A DNA stretch of 12,268 nucleotides from JBDRMV01 sp043811795. Lineage in GTDB: Bacteria; CG03. This document shows, one piece after another, positions 5,730-12,268 of this stretch (the stretch's first letter is position 1; every line of letters begins with the position of its first letter). The position numbers were made by a program, and so were the translations under genes. The notes below the pieces were generated by a model. The model ran no database searches. It worked only from the letters and a program-made list of their open reading frames with translations, and was not told where the DNA came from. Location: positions 1 to 12,268 of the forward strand of contig JBDRMV010000024.1 in the NCBI GenBank assembly GCA_043811795.1. The letters are read 5' to 3'.

Positions 5730-6377
5730 TTATTCTTCGCTGTCCGGAACAATGAACTCGTTAAAACAGCCCGGATTACAGGAACCTTTGTAAGAGGACT
5801 TCGGGCTTCTTAGTATTCTAATCGGAATGGCTTCCGCCTCTTCGGCATATCTTATGTCGGAATCGGAGTCGCCGTAGAAAGCATCAATACCGAGTTCTTT
5901 GATTCGCGCGGTTTTACCGTGCGGCTCAAAAAAGATATTTTCTTCCGGGATACTCATTTTTCCGCTTAAATATTTCTTCAGGGCATCGCCGCCGTCGGAG
6001 TTTCTGGAAGTAATCAGATAAACCTTGTGTCCTTTATCCTGATGCGCCTTGAGGATTTCGTAGCATTTCTCTTTTATTACGGAGACCTCCTCGTCGCTTG
6101 AATTAATAATCTTCCAGAATTCGGCGGTGTAAGGCTCCGCGCCGGCGTAGCCCCTGTCAAAAGCCGGGGATGAAAACAGAAGTGCGTCGTCAATGTCGAA
6201 ACCGACTTCATGCACATCGGGATTTTCCAGAGCCGGGGAAAGGATTTGTGTTTGTGTCTGTGTTTGTGTAGAACTTTCGGCTGCTGGAGCGGGCGGCTGT
6301 GAAATCTGCGGCGCTGCGCACCCTGTAATAAAACCAACAAAAAACAGAAAACTGATTAATAACCTGATTTTTTTCAT
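5730..6377 (-). CDS. AphA-like class B acid phosphatase (HAD superfamily), predicted lipoprotein
   Basis: The 215-residue product begins with a lipoprotein signal, MKKIRLLISFLFFVGFITGC, with Cys20 as the lipidated residue, so it should sit on the outer face of a membrane. A Pro/Ala/Gln/Thr linker (about 21-50) precedes the HAD core. Motif I is VGFDIDDALLFSSPAF with the nucleophile Asp61 and acid/base Asp63. Motif II is LITSRNSDGG, with Lys155 in the motif III region, and motif IV is YGDSDSD (168-174) followed by IPIRILRSPKSSYK. The DIDD-LLFSSP and YGDSDSDI...RILR pattern matches class B periplasmic nonspecific phosphatases such as AphA. The residue after DIDD is Ala where AphA has Thr, and a SCNPGC pair near the C-terminus is unusual. 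GAGGAG lies 7 bases before the ATG. It follows tRNA-Leu by 23 bases. The substrate is unknown. Confidence 0.87.
   Translation of the reverse strand: MKKIRLLISFLFFVGFITGCAAPQISQPPAPAAESSTQTQTQTQILSPALENPDVHEVGFDIDDALLFSSPAFDRGYAGAEPYTAEFWKIINSSDEEVSVIKEKCYEILKAHQDKGHKVYLITSRNSDGGDALKKYLSGKMSIPEENIFFEPHGKTARIKELGIDAFYGDSDSDIRYAEEAEAIPIRILRSPKSSYKGSCNPGCFNEFIVPDSEE
6246..6269. repeat. Four-unit hexamer repeat (TTGTGT) inside the phosphatase gene
   Basis: Four tandem hexamers, three TTGTGT and one CTGTGT, encode the Thr-Gln repeats of the flexible linker between the lipid anchor and the catalytic domain (minus strand ACACAA units). Changes in unit number would alter linker length by two residues without breaking the frame. 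Confidence 0.7.
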
Positions 6378-6400
6378 TCTCCAACTCCTCTTTTATATTT

Positions 6401-6482
6401 TGCCGCGGGAGGGACTCGAACCCTCAAGGGTTTCCCCATACGCCCCTCAAACGTACGTGTATGCCAATTCCACCACCACGGC
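6401..6482 (-). tRNA. leuU: tRNA-Leu, anticodon GAG
   Basis: The 82-base gene folds as a class II tRNA. The acceptor stem is GCCGTGG with CCGCGGC (one G-U pair) and discriminator A. The anticodon stem TACGT/GCGTA holds the loop TTGAGGG with anticodon GAG at 6446-6448, reading CUC and CUU. The long variable arm is TGGGGAAACCC, and the T arm is GAGGG-TTCGAGT-CCCTC. CCA is not encoded (AAA follows the discriminator). It lies 43 bases downstream of secG, the same neighbour as leuU (tRNA-Leu GAG) in E. coli. Confidence 0.95.
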
Positions 6483-6525
6483 AGTTTGCCCTTTCCCTTC
6501 CACGGGTAGTGAAAGGCGAGGGTTG

Positions 6526-6819
6526 TTATTCCTGGTTTCCGCTAACCGGCTGGGTCGCGGCAGCCGGCGGTTTGGCGGGAAATTTTACACCTCTTTTCTT
6601 TACAACCACTGAAATAGATATGGAAGTGATGACGAATATTATTGCAAGAACCACGACCACCTTTTTCAGAAAAACATCTCCTGCCGGCCCGAGAAGAAGA
6701 GAATCGGAAGAACCGCCGAGAAAAGCGGAACCCGTCGCTCCCCTGCTGACCTGCAGAAGAATTACGAAAATCAAAAAAACGGCAACAACAATGTGTAAAA
6801 CAATCAAAAAGGTATACAT
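6526..6819 (-). CDS. secG: Preprotein translocase subunit SecG
   Basis: SecG is the small accessory subunit of the SecYEG channel that eases SecA-driven translocation. The 97-residue product has two membrane helices (about 2-23 and 53-73). Between them is the conserved polar loop LLQVSRGATGSAFLGGSSDS...LGPAGDVFLKK, the family hallmark (Q, G-x-x-G-x-A-F-G-G-x, then F-L-x-K). The tail is short and Pro/Ala-rich. The ATG at 6819 has GAGGAG about 3 bases upstream. It follows pgk, with a palindrome instead of tpiA in between, and precedes tRNA-Leu. Length and topology are standard. Confidence 0.95.
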   Translation of the reverse strand: MYTFLIVLHIVVAVFLIFVILLQVSRGATGSAFLGGSSDSLLLGPAGDVFLKKVVVVLAIIFVITSISISVVVKKRGVKFPAKPPAAATQPVSGNQE

Positions 6820-6835
6820 TATCTCCTCGCTCTAA

Positions 6836-6875
6836 TATGGAAGGGGCCAGGTCTTTTCAAACTGTCCCCTTTCAT
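6836..6875. repeat. REP/MITE-like palindrome D between pgk and secG
   Basis: GGGGCCAG (6843-6850) pairs with CTGTCCCC (6862-6869) with one mismatch around a TTTTCAAA-containing loop. The left flank TATGGAAGGGG is identical to the same-orientation flank of palindrome B on the minus strand. It sits 16 bases from the secG start side and 12 bases from the pgk stop, inside a co-directional gene run. Confidence 0.8.
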
Positions 6876-6887
6876 CTGTGCATTTAT

Positions 6888-8051
6888 CTATTTCAGCGCT
6901 TGTATGCCGGGAAGAATGCGTCCCTCGACAAATTCAAGAGAAGCCCCACCGCCCGTGGAAATGTGGCTGAAGTCGTTTGCGACCCCCGCCTTTTTTATCG
7001 CCGAAACGCTGTCCCCGCCGCCCGCGACGGAAACCGCCCCGTTCCTCGTGGTTTCCGCAATTATTTTTGCAATCTCCCGCGTTCCTTTTGAAAAGTCCGC
7101 AACCTCAAAAATCCCCATGGGGCCGTTCCAGAAAATTGTCTTTGCATTTTTTATTATGCCGGTGTAATTTGAAATAGTTTTGCTGCCTATGTCAACACCG
7201 TAAAACCCTTCTGGAATCAGGCCCGAAACACGGATTTCAACCGCCTCTTTGGCGGATTTGCTTATTACGTGGTCAACAGGCAGAACAAGATTTTTGGAGT
7301 CCGCCAGAATCCCTTTTGCATTTTCCAGAAAGCCCTCCTCAAACATTGAATTCCCGATTTCTTCTCCACGGGCTTTCAGGAAAGTGTAGGACATTGCTCC
7401 ACCGACGAGGAGGGTGTCAACCTTGCCGAGTAAACTGGTGATAACCGATATTTTCGTCGAAATTTTCGCGCCTCCCAAAACGGCGACGAAGGGATGCCCC
7501 GGTTCCTTCAGGAGTTCCGAAAGATATTTGACCTCTTTCATAATAAGAAACCCGGCGGCGGACGGAAGGATACCCGCAATTCCCACGGTTGAAGCGTGTG
7601 CTCTGTGAGATACAGCGAAAGCGTCCTGAATGAAAACGTCGCCGAGCGAGGCGATTTCTCTTGCGAACCCTGCGTCGTTTTTTTTCTCTTCGGGATGAAA
7701 TCTCAGGTTTTCGAGAAGAGCGACCGCGCCTTCTTCAAGCCGCGAAATGCCTTCTCTGACGTTTTCGCCGGTGCAATCGTTGAAAAAACGAACATTCCTT
7801 TTTAGATGTCTCCGTAATTCTTCGCAGACGACTTTGAGCGAAAAATCCGGGTTGACAACCCCTTTCGGCCGCCCCAGGTGGCTCATCAGAATCACGCGTG
7901 ATGCGCCTTTTTCAAGAATGTAATTTATTGTGGGGATGTGGGCGAGAATGCGCGTGTTGTCAAGGATTTTTCCGTCTTTTACCGGAACGTTAAAATCGCA
8001 TCTTACGAGAACTCTCTTTGATTTTAAATCTATTGCTTCCAGAGTTTTCAT
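6888..8051 (-). CDS. pgk: Phosphoglycerate kinase
   Basis: This enzyme converts 1,3-bisphosphoglycerate and ADP to 3-phosphoglycerate and ATP in the cytoplasm. The 387-residue product has the full motif set: RCDFNVP (17-23), SHLGRPKG (57-64), LGGAKISTK (192-200), FWNGPMGIFE (307-316), the nucleotide-binding GGGDS (344-348) and STGGGASLEF (365-374). Length is normal for a bacterial Pgk without a fused TpiA. It starts 11 bases after the gapA stop with a weak AAGG upstream, so it is probably cotranscribed and coupled to gapA. No key residue is missing. Confidence 0.98.
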   Translation of the reverse strand: MKTLEAIDLKSKRVLVRCDFNVPVKDGKILDNTRILAHIPTINYILEKGASRVILMSHLGRPKGVVNPDFSLKVVCEELRRHLKRNVRFFNDCTGENVREGISRLEEGAVALLENLRFHPEEKKNDAGFAREIASLGDVFIQDAFAVSHRAHASTVGIAGILPSAAGFLIMKEVKYLSELLKEPGHPFVAVLGGAKISTKISVITSLLGKVDTLLVGGAMSYTFLKARGEEIGNSMFEEGFLENAKGILADSKNLVLPVDHVISKSAKEAVEIRVSGLIPEGFYGVDIGSKTISNYTGIIKNAKTIFWNGPMGIFEVADFSKGTREIAKIIAETTRNGAVSVAGGGDSVSAIKKAGVANDFSHISTGGGASLEFVEGRILPGIQALK

Positions 8052-8062
8052 TTTAGGAAACC

Positions 8063-9058
8063 TTATTTAGCGGCGATATATTCAATCAAATCCACAACCC
8101 TGACGGCATAACCGTTCTCGTTGTCATACCACGCCAGAATCTTGACCATATCCCCGAAAACCTTCGTGAACTCCGGGTCAATAACGGACGACTTGTCGCT
8201 GCCGATGTAATCGCAGGAGACAAGGGGCGCGTCGGAAACGGCAAGATATCTGCCCATTGGCCCCGCCGCCGCTTCCCTGAGAGCGGCGTTTACTTCTTCA
8301 GCGGTTGTTTCTTTCTCAACCTGCACCACCGCATCAACCAGCGAAACATCCGGGGTAGGAACCCTTATCGCGAAACCGTCAAACTTGCCTTTAAGTTCCG
8401 GTATCACAAGACCTATTGCCTTTGCCGCGCCCGTTGTTGTAGGTATCATAGACGCTGAAGCGGTGCGTGCGCGCCGGAGGTCCTTGTGCGGGGAATCCAG
8501 AACCACCTGATCATTGGTAAACGAATGTATTGTTGTCATAAACCCTTTCTTGATGCCGAATTTGTCCTTAATCACTTTAATGGGCGGCGCGAGACAGTTC
8601 GTGGTGCAGCTCGCATTGGATATTATGACGTGCTTTTCGGGATCATACTTGTCCTCGTTCACGCCGAGAACTATCGTGATGTCCTCATTTTTCGCAGGGG
8701 CTGAAATAATAACTCTCCTGGCTCCTGCGGTTATGTGTTTCGAAGCGCTTTCCTTGTCAACGAAACGGCCGGTGGACTCCACAACGATCTCCGCGCCGAG
8801 CTTCCTCCAGGGAAGTTTTGCGGGGTCTTTTTCGGCAAGGACCTTGATTTGCTTCCCGTCGATGACAAGATTGCTGCCTTTTACTTCCACCGAACCCGGA
8901 TAAGTGCCGAAAGTTGAGTCGTATTTAAAAAGATGGGCCAGGGTCTTCGGGTCGGTCAGGTCATTGACCGCAACAAATTCAATATCCTTTGACTTCAGCC
9001 CTGCTTTGACAACCAGCCTGCCGATTCTTCCAAAACCGTTAATGCCGACTTTTATCAT
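8063..9058 (-). CDS. gapA: Glyceraldehyde-3-phosphate dehydrogenase, type I (NAD-dependent)
   Basis: This enzyme oxidises glyceraldehyde 3-phosphate to 1,3-bisphosphoglycerate. The 331-residue product has the Rossmann start KVGINGFGRIGR, the catalytic SNASCTTNCLAP with Cys151, and the His178 segment TTIHSFTNDQ. HKDLRRARTASASMIPTTTGAA and the C-terminal WYDNENGYAVRVVDL follow. Asp33 at the end of the second strand (AVNDL) and Pro in DSPHKDLRR favour NAD over NADP, since the photosynthetic NADP forms carry different residues at these places; this is inference from the family. A strong GGAGGAGG-type ribosome binding site lies before the ATG at 9058. Substrate flow to the adjacent Pgk is direct. 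Confidence 0.98.
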   Translation of the reverse strand: MIKVGINGFGRIGRLVVKAGLKSKDIEFVAVNDLTDPKTLAHLFKYDSTFGTYPGSVEVKGSNLVIDGKQIKVLAEKDPAKLPWRKLGAEIVVESTGRFVDKESASKHITAGARRVIISAPAKNEDITIVLGVNEDKYDPEKHVIISNASCTTNCLAPPIKVIKDKFGIKKGFMTTIHSFTNDQVVLDSPHKDLRRARTASASMIPTTTGAAKAIGLVIPELKGKFDGFAIRVPTPDVSLVDAVVQVEKETTAEEVNAALREAAAGPMGRYLAVSDAPLVSCDYIGSDKSSVIDPEFTKVFGDMVKILAWYDNENGYAVRVVDLIEYIAAK

Positions 9059-9115
9059 AAATTTTCCTCCTCCGTTTCATTCCCGCGGCAAATTTTATGC
9101 GGCTGGAACTCTGCT

Positions 9116-9853
9116 TTACAAGTCTTTATTATACAAGTTTTTATATAATTGCAAAAGCCCCCGGAAAACAAGCAATTCATCTTTTCTGAAACTGAAATTA
9201 AAATCGCCCCGTCTGAAATATTTTGCTCCTCCGCCGGTTAAAAAAACCGCAGCGCCGGGAGCAAGATGTCCGAATTCGTTTACCGATTTTTCAATCCCGG
9301 ATGTAATCGCATTGTAAATGCCTTTCGAAATGCATTCCGCGGTATTCCTGCCTATGCTGCCGTTGACCCTTTTAAATTTTACCGCCGGAAGCAGGGCTGT
9401 TTTTTCGGAAAGTGTCTTAAGGCAGAGTTCTACGCCCGGGAAAATAATGCCTCCGATATATTCTTTTCTCTTATTCACAAGTTCGCAGGTGACAGCTGTT
9501 CCTATGTCCACAACAATAAACGGCGCGGGTGAAAGAGTTGCCGCCCCGAGTATGGTGGCGAGACGGTCTGAGCCGATTTTTTCCGGGTTTTTGTATTTTA
9601 TTGAAATTTCTTTTATGTCTTTCCGCCCGAAGAGGCGGAATTTAATTTTTTTCCGGCGGCATGCCTTTCTCAGAACTTTTGTCGCTTCGGGAACCACGGA
9701 CGAGCAGACGCATACGGAAGAGTCGCCCAGGAGGTCTCCGATTTTTTTGCAGGTTACCGGATAAACCGGCGGTGTTTTCCTGGGTAAAATTTTTCTCCCG
9801 CTAAACCGGGCGGTTTTTATCTGGGTATTTCCAATGTCAATCAATAGAACCAT
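9116..9853 (-). CDS. coaX: Type III pantothenate kinase CoaX
   Basis: CoaX phosphorylates pantothenate to 4'-phosphopantothenate, the first step of coenzyme A synthesis. It belongs to the ASKHA fold. The 245-residue product has the phosphate-1 motif LLIDIGNTQIK (Asp6), the pantothenate region YKNPEKIGSDRLA (87-99), the phosphate-2 motif VVDIGTAVTCELV (Asp116), GGIIFPGVELCLKTLSEKTA (134-153), IGRNTAECISKGI and the adenosine motif FLTGGGA. ATG 9853 is chosen because family members begin right before DIGNT; a longer frame from TTG 9889 adds 12 residues. The start overlaps the end of the M23 peptidase gene by 17 bases, suggesting translational coupling. No nearby birA is present, although birA often precedes coaX. 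Confidence 0.95.
   Translation of the reverse strand: MVLLIDIGNTQIKTARFSGRKILPRKTPPVYPVTCKKIGDLLGDSSVCVCSSVVPEATKVLRKACRRKKIKFRLFGRKDIKEISIKYKNPEKIGSDRLATILGAATLSPAPFIVVDIGTAVTCELVNKRKEYIGGIIFPGVELCLKTLSEKTALLPAVKFKRVNGSIGRNTAECISKGIYNAITSGIEKSVNEFGHLAPGAAVFLTGGGAKYFRRGDFNFSFRKDELLVFRGLLQLYKNLYNKDL
9128..9154 (-). promoter_or_regulatory. Candidate promoter for gapA-pgk
   Basis: On the minus strand a perfect TATAAT (9128-9133) lies in the 3' end of coaX, with TTGCAA (9149-9154) 15 bases upstream as a weak -35. A transcript would start about 60 bases before the gapA ATG and include its strong ribosome binding site. Motif-based; the short spacer lowers confidence. Confidence 0.35.
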
Positions 9854-11048
9854 CTGATTCAAAACTTCCCTTTTGCTGAGCTTCGGCAAAATATCTGTAG
9901 TAATTTTTCTTAAACTCCGTAAACTTTTTCATCTGTTCCCCGGTCAGGCGTTTTGCGGGAGGTAATTTCAGTTTGAGGAAATTAACAAGATGCCCTCTTT
10001 TCTTAATCCTGAAATCAAGATGAGGTCCCGTGGAAAGACCGGTGGTGCCGACATAACCAATCACCTGCCCCTTTTTTACGTATGTTCCCTTCCGTATATT
10101 TCTGCCGTACCTGGAAAGATGTCCGTACCATGACTCGTAAACGGAATTGTGTCTTATTTTAACCATCTTCCCGAAACCGCTTTTTTTGCCGGCAAAAATA
10201 ACTTTACCGTCGCCGATAGTAGAAACGGGCGTTCCTCTCGGCGCTGCGTAATCGATACCTTGGTGGGGTCTGTAATATCTCAGAATCGGATGAAATCTTC
10301 TGTTTGCGAAATAAGATGAAATTCTTCTGTAATGCAGAGGGGCTTTCAAAAACTGCGTTCCCAGAGAACTCCCGCCCGGGTCAAAATACTCGTAGCCCGA
10401 CCCGGACGGATACGCGAATGCAATAAATTCATTTTTCTTCCGGGGCATAATGTATTTTCCGGCAAGAACGTTTCCCCTGTCAACTTCCTGACCCTTTTCC
10501 GTAAAGAATTTTTCAAAAATAATAAAAAACCTGTCTCCCGCCCATGGTTCTGTTACAAAGTCGATTCTGGATTCAAAAATATCGGCAAAATTCATGATTA
10601 AAGAAGGCGTTACCCCGACCGCCATCATTGAATTGTAAAGGGAGCCTTTGATTTCACCCGAAAAACCGAAGACCTTCTTGTGAAGTTTTAATTTTATTTT
10701 CTCCGCCCTGTAGCCCGCGCTTGTGAGCCGGACGCTGTATTTCATTTCGGGCGTGTTGCTGTAGGAGAACTCAAGAATTTTTTTCTGCGTCGAAAACACG
10801 ACCTCGTAATAATCCCCCGGCCTCATATTTCTGGTGTTGAAAATCGTTTTGAATTTCGTAATAACCGGAATATAGTTATTAGAGGGTATGCCGTGTTTGG
10901 ATAAAATTTCAATAAGGTTATCTCCTGTGGCGACCGTCCCTCCGCAAACGACCTTTTCTTTTTTAGGGGCGCTTGTTTTGCCGCAGGACAGAAACATTGA
11001 AACGCAGAAGAATAAGAGCGCAAGGGCTTTCAGTTTTCTACGGGACAT
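9837..11048 (-). CDS. M23-family peptidoglycan endopeptidase (MepM/YebA-like), predicted lipoprotein
   Basis: The 403-residue product is a predicted cell-wall hydrolase that cuts peptide cross-links to allow envelope growth. Its signal is KALALLFFCVSMFLSC, with Cys22 as a probable lipid attachment site. The N-terminal half (about 37-200: VATGDNLIEILSKHGI, MRPGDYYEVVF, YNSMMAVGVTPSLIMNFADIF) follows the autoinhibitory/LysM-like layout of MepM and Csd3. The C-terminal LytM domain has FHPILRYYRPHQGIDYAAP with zinc ligands His262 and Asp266, WYGHLS with His310, and STGPHLDF with His343. The usual HxH of this last motif is His-Leu-Asp here, so a normal zinc-ligand histidine is Asp345. ATG 11048 has no clear ribosome binding site but begins 8 bases after the apgM stop, so coupling is likely. 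It overlaps coaX at its 3' end. Confidence 0.92.
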   Translation of the reverse strand: MSRRKLKALALLFFCVSMFLSCGKTSAPKKEKVVCGGTVATGDNLIEILSKHGIPSNNYIPVITKFKTIFNTRNMRPGDYYEVVFSTQKKILEFSYSNTPEMKYSVRLTSAGYRAEKIKLKLHKKVFGFSGEIKGSLYNSMMAVGVTPSLIMNFADIFESRIDFVTEPWAGDRFFIIFEKFFTEKGQEVDRGNVLAGKYIMPRKKNEFIAFAYPSGSGYEYFDPGGSSLGTQFLKAPLHYRRISSYFANRRFHPILRYYRPHQGIDYAAPRGTPVSTIGDGKVIFAGKKSGFGKMVKIRHNSVYESWYGHLSRYGRNIRKGTYVKKGQVIGYVGTTGLSTGPHLDFRIKKRGHLVNFLKLKLPPAKRLTGEQMKKFTEFKKNYYRYFAEAQQKGSFESDGSID

Positions 11049-11056
11049 TTAATTGA

Positions 11057-12259
11057 TTATGCCCCGAATTTTTTTAGTTTTCCCGCATTCGCGAGAAGGA
11101 GCGGCATGATGTCGGTTGCCCATATTCTGCCGAGAGCACCCTTGCTGAAATTTCTTTCGGTAAATTTCACAACTTCGTCCACCGGCTCGAATTTCGACTT
11201 TATAGCGACCGGGCAGGGATGCCATGAGTGGGAACCCATTTTTGCGGGCGTTGAATGGTCCGCGGTGATGCAGACAACGTCAAAGTTCAATTTCAGTATT
11301 TCGGGGAGGATTTTGTCAAAGTTCTTGATTGCCGCAACCTTGCCTTCAAAGTTCTTGTCCTCTCCGTTTGAGTCCGTGTATTTATAGTGGAAAAAGGCAA
11401 AATCGAATCGCCCGTAGTTTTCGTCGAGCGCCTTAATCTGGCTTTGAAGGGTCTGCCCGCAATCAACAAGTTCCATGCCGACGAGGGAAGCCAGACCTTT
11501 ATACATCGGATATACCGCGAAAGCCCCGCAGGATAAGTGGTAAAGGTCCGGCATTTTCGGAATCTCGGGGGTGCACGCAAAACCCCGCAGCAAAACGGCG
11601 TTTGCGACTTTTTCGTCTTTAAGCGCTTCGCCTGCTTTTTTTATAAAAGCGTTTACGATTCTCGCCGACCGGGCGGAAGAGTCGCCGGAAGCGATACATT
11701 CTTTTGCCGGCAGACCTTCTTTCTGCGGGTCGGCATCCTCAAGCCCGTCCGCTATATTTTCGCCGGTAAAGACAACGACGAATCTGTGTTCTTTCCCAGG
11801 ATAGGTTTTTACCTTTACTCCGTCAATATCCGTGATTGCAGCCGACAGGATTTTGACCAGCCGCTCGTTTTCTTCGCTTGAAATTCTGCCCGCCCGCCTG
11901 TCGATGATGATGCCTTTTTGTTCCGTGGCGAAATTTGCCCTGCATGCGAGGTCGAACTCCGTCAGCTCCAGGCCGATTCCCAGCGCTTCAAGAATACCTC
12001 TTCCTATGAGGTAGGTCATGGGGTTATAGCCGAACAGCGCAAGATGCCCCGGCCCGCTTCCCGGCGTGATTCCCAGCGCGACGGGAACGCTCGTCCCGCA
12101 GGCGGAATTGGCGGCGAACTCATCAAGATTCGGGTGCCGGGACGTCTCAAGTTCGGTTTTCCCGTTATAGGGAATACCGCCCAGACCGTCTAAAACCACA
12201 AGACAAATTTTTGACGGCGTTTTTTCGGACAACTTCATCATCAGATTTTCAGGAAACAT
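11057..12259 (-). CDS. apgM: 2,3-bisphosphoglycerate-independent phosphoglycerate mutase, archaeal type (ApgM)
   Basis: ApgM interconverts 3- and 2-phosphoglycerate without the 2,3-bisphosphoglycerate cofactor and belongs to the alkaline-phosphatase superfamily. The 400-residue product has the metal-binding start KICLVVLDGLGG (Asp24), the phosphorylated serine in GITPGSGPGHLALFGY (Ser68), RANFAT, and YHLSCGAFAVYPMYKGLASL. The metal-binding C-terminal motifs are ITADHSTP (Asp334, His335) and GSHSWHPCPVAI (His344, His347). In the intervening DxxxH metal motif the sequence is TDSNGED, giving Asp296 and Glu300 where His is usual. A GGAGGGAG ribosome binding site precedes the ATG at 12259, at the right edge of the window. 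It lies upstream of M23, coaX, gapA and pgk, linking it with glycolysis. Similarity to phosphonopyruvate decarboxylase-type mutase relatives is possible but the motifs favour ApgM. Confidence 0.93.
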   Translation of the reverse strand: MFPENLMMKLSEKTPSKICLVVLDGLGGIPYNGKTELETSRHPNLDEFAANSACGTSVPVALGITPGSGPGHLALFGYNPMTYLIGRGILEALGIGLELTEFDLACRANFATEQKGIIIDRRAGRISSEENERLVKILSAAITDIDGVKVKTYPGKEHRFVVVFTGENIADGLEDADPQKEGLPAKECIASGDSSARSARIVNAFIKKAGEALKDEKVANAVLLRGFACTPEIPKMPDLYHLSCGAFAVYPMYKGLASLVGMELVDCGQTLQSQIKALDENYGRFDFAFFHYKYTDSNGEDKNFEGKVAAIKNFDKILPEILKLNFDVVCITADHSTPAKMGSHSWHPCPVAIKSKFEPVDEVVKFTERNFSKGALGRIWATDIMPLLLANAGKLKKFGA

Positions 12260-12268
12260 ACTCCCTCC

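Noticed and set aside
6193..6835. Plus-strand frames over the phosphatase 5' end, tRNA-Leu and secG
   Set aside because: They run across a tRNA gene and are antisense to well-supported genes. The phrase PREGLEPSR in one of them is the familiar false translation of the antisense of a tRNA T arm.

Overview
The window is a bacterial chromosomal segment of ordinary housekeeping genes, broken up by a family of short palindromic repeats. A secE-nusG pair, an L-2-hydroxyglutarate oxidase, RmuC, a fused type II secretion/type IV pilus ATPase, gapA-pgk, secG with a tRNA-Leu, CoaX and an archaeal-type phosphoglycerate mutase fit a poorly cultured, Gram-negative-type lineage; two lipoproteins and the assembly ATPase support this. 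Elusimicrobiota, Omnitrophota or a related candidate phylum is my guess from gene style only. No phage, CRISPR array, rRNA or full-length transposase gene is visible.

Layout. 1-476, minus strand: nusG (running off the left edge) preceded by secE, whose frame is broken at a run of seven A. 477-691: a divergent intergenic region with a sigma70-like promoter for secE-nusG, a 29-bp tandem repeat that duplicates its -35 hexamer, and a promoter candidate for the rightward gene. 692-3190, plus strand: lhgO, a hairpin with a tiny ORF, then rmuC. 3196-12259, minus strand: one long co-directional run read from right to left: apgM, M23 lipoprotein peptidase, coaX, gapA, pgk, secG, tRNA-Leu(GAG), AphA-like lipoprotein phosphatase, GAF-GspE/PilB ATPase, and a small gene split by a repeat.

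How the genes relate. GapA, Pgk and ApgM are three consecutive lower-glycolysis/gluconeogenesis steps (glyceraldehyde 3-phosphate to 2-phosphoglycerate). CoaX makes 4'-phosphopantothenate for coenzyme A. SecE and SecG are the two small subunits of the SecYEG translocon and lie at opposite ends of the window. The M23 enzyme and the phosphatase are predicted envelope lipoproteins. The ATPase would power a pilus or type II secretion machine encoded elsewhere.

The most interesting signal is a set of related REP/MITE-like palindromes (arms of the type GGGGACAG/CTGTCCCC) at 3293-3321, 5694-5722 and 6843-6869, plus a different hairpin at 1912-1964. All sit at gene borders. The one at 3293-3321 sits inside a small gene: removing exactly 40 bases restores an 85-residue protein, so it records an insertion event.
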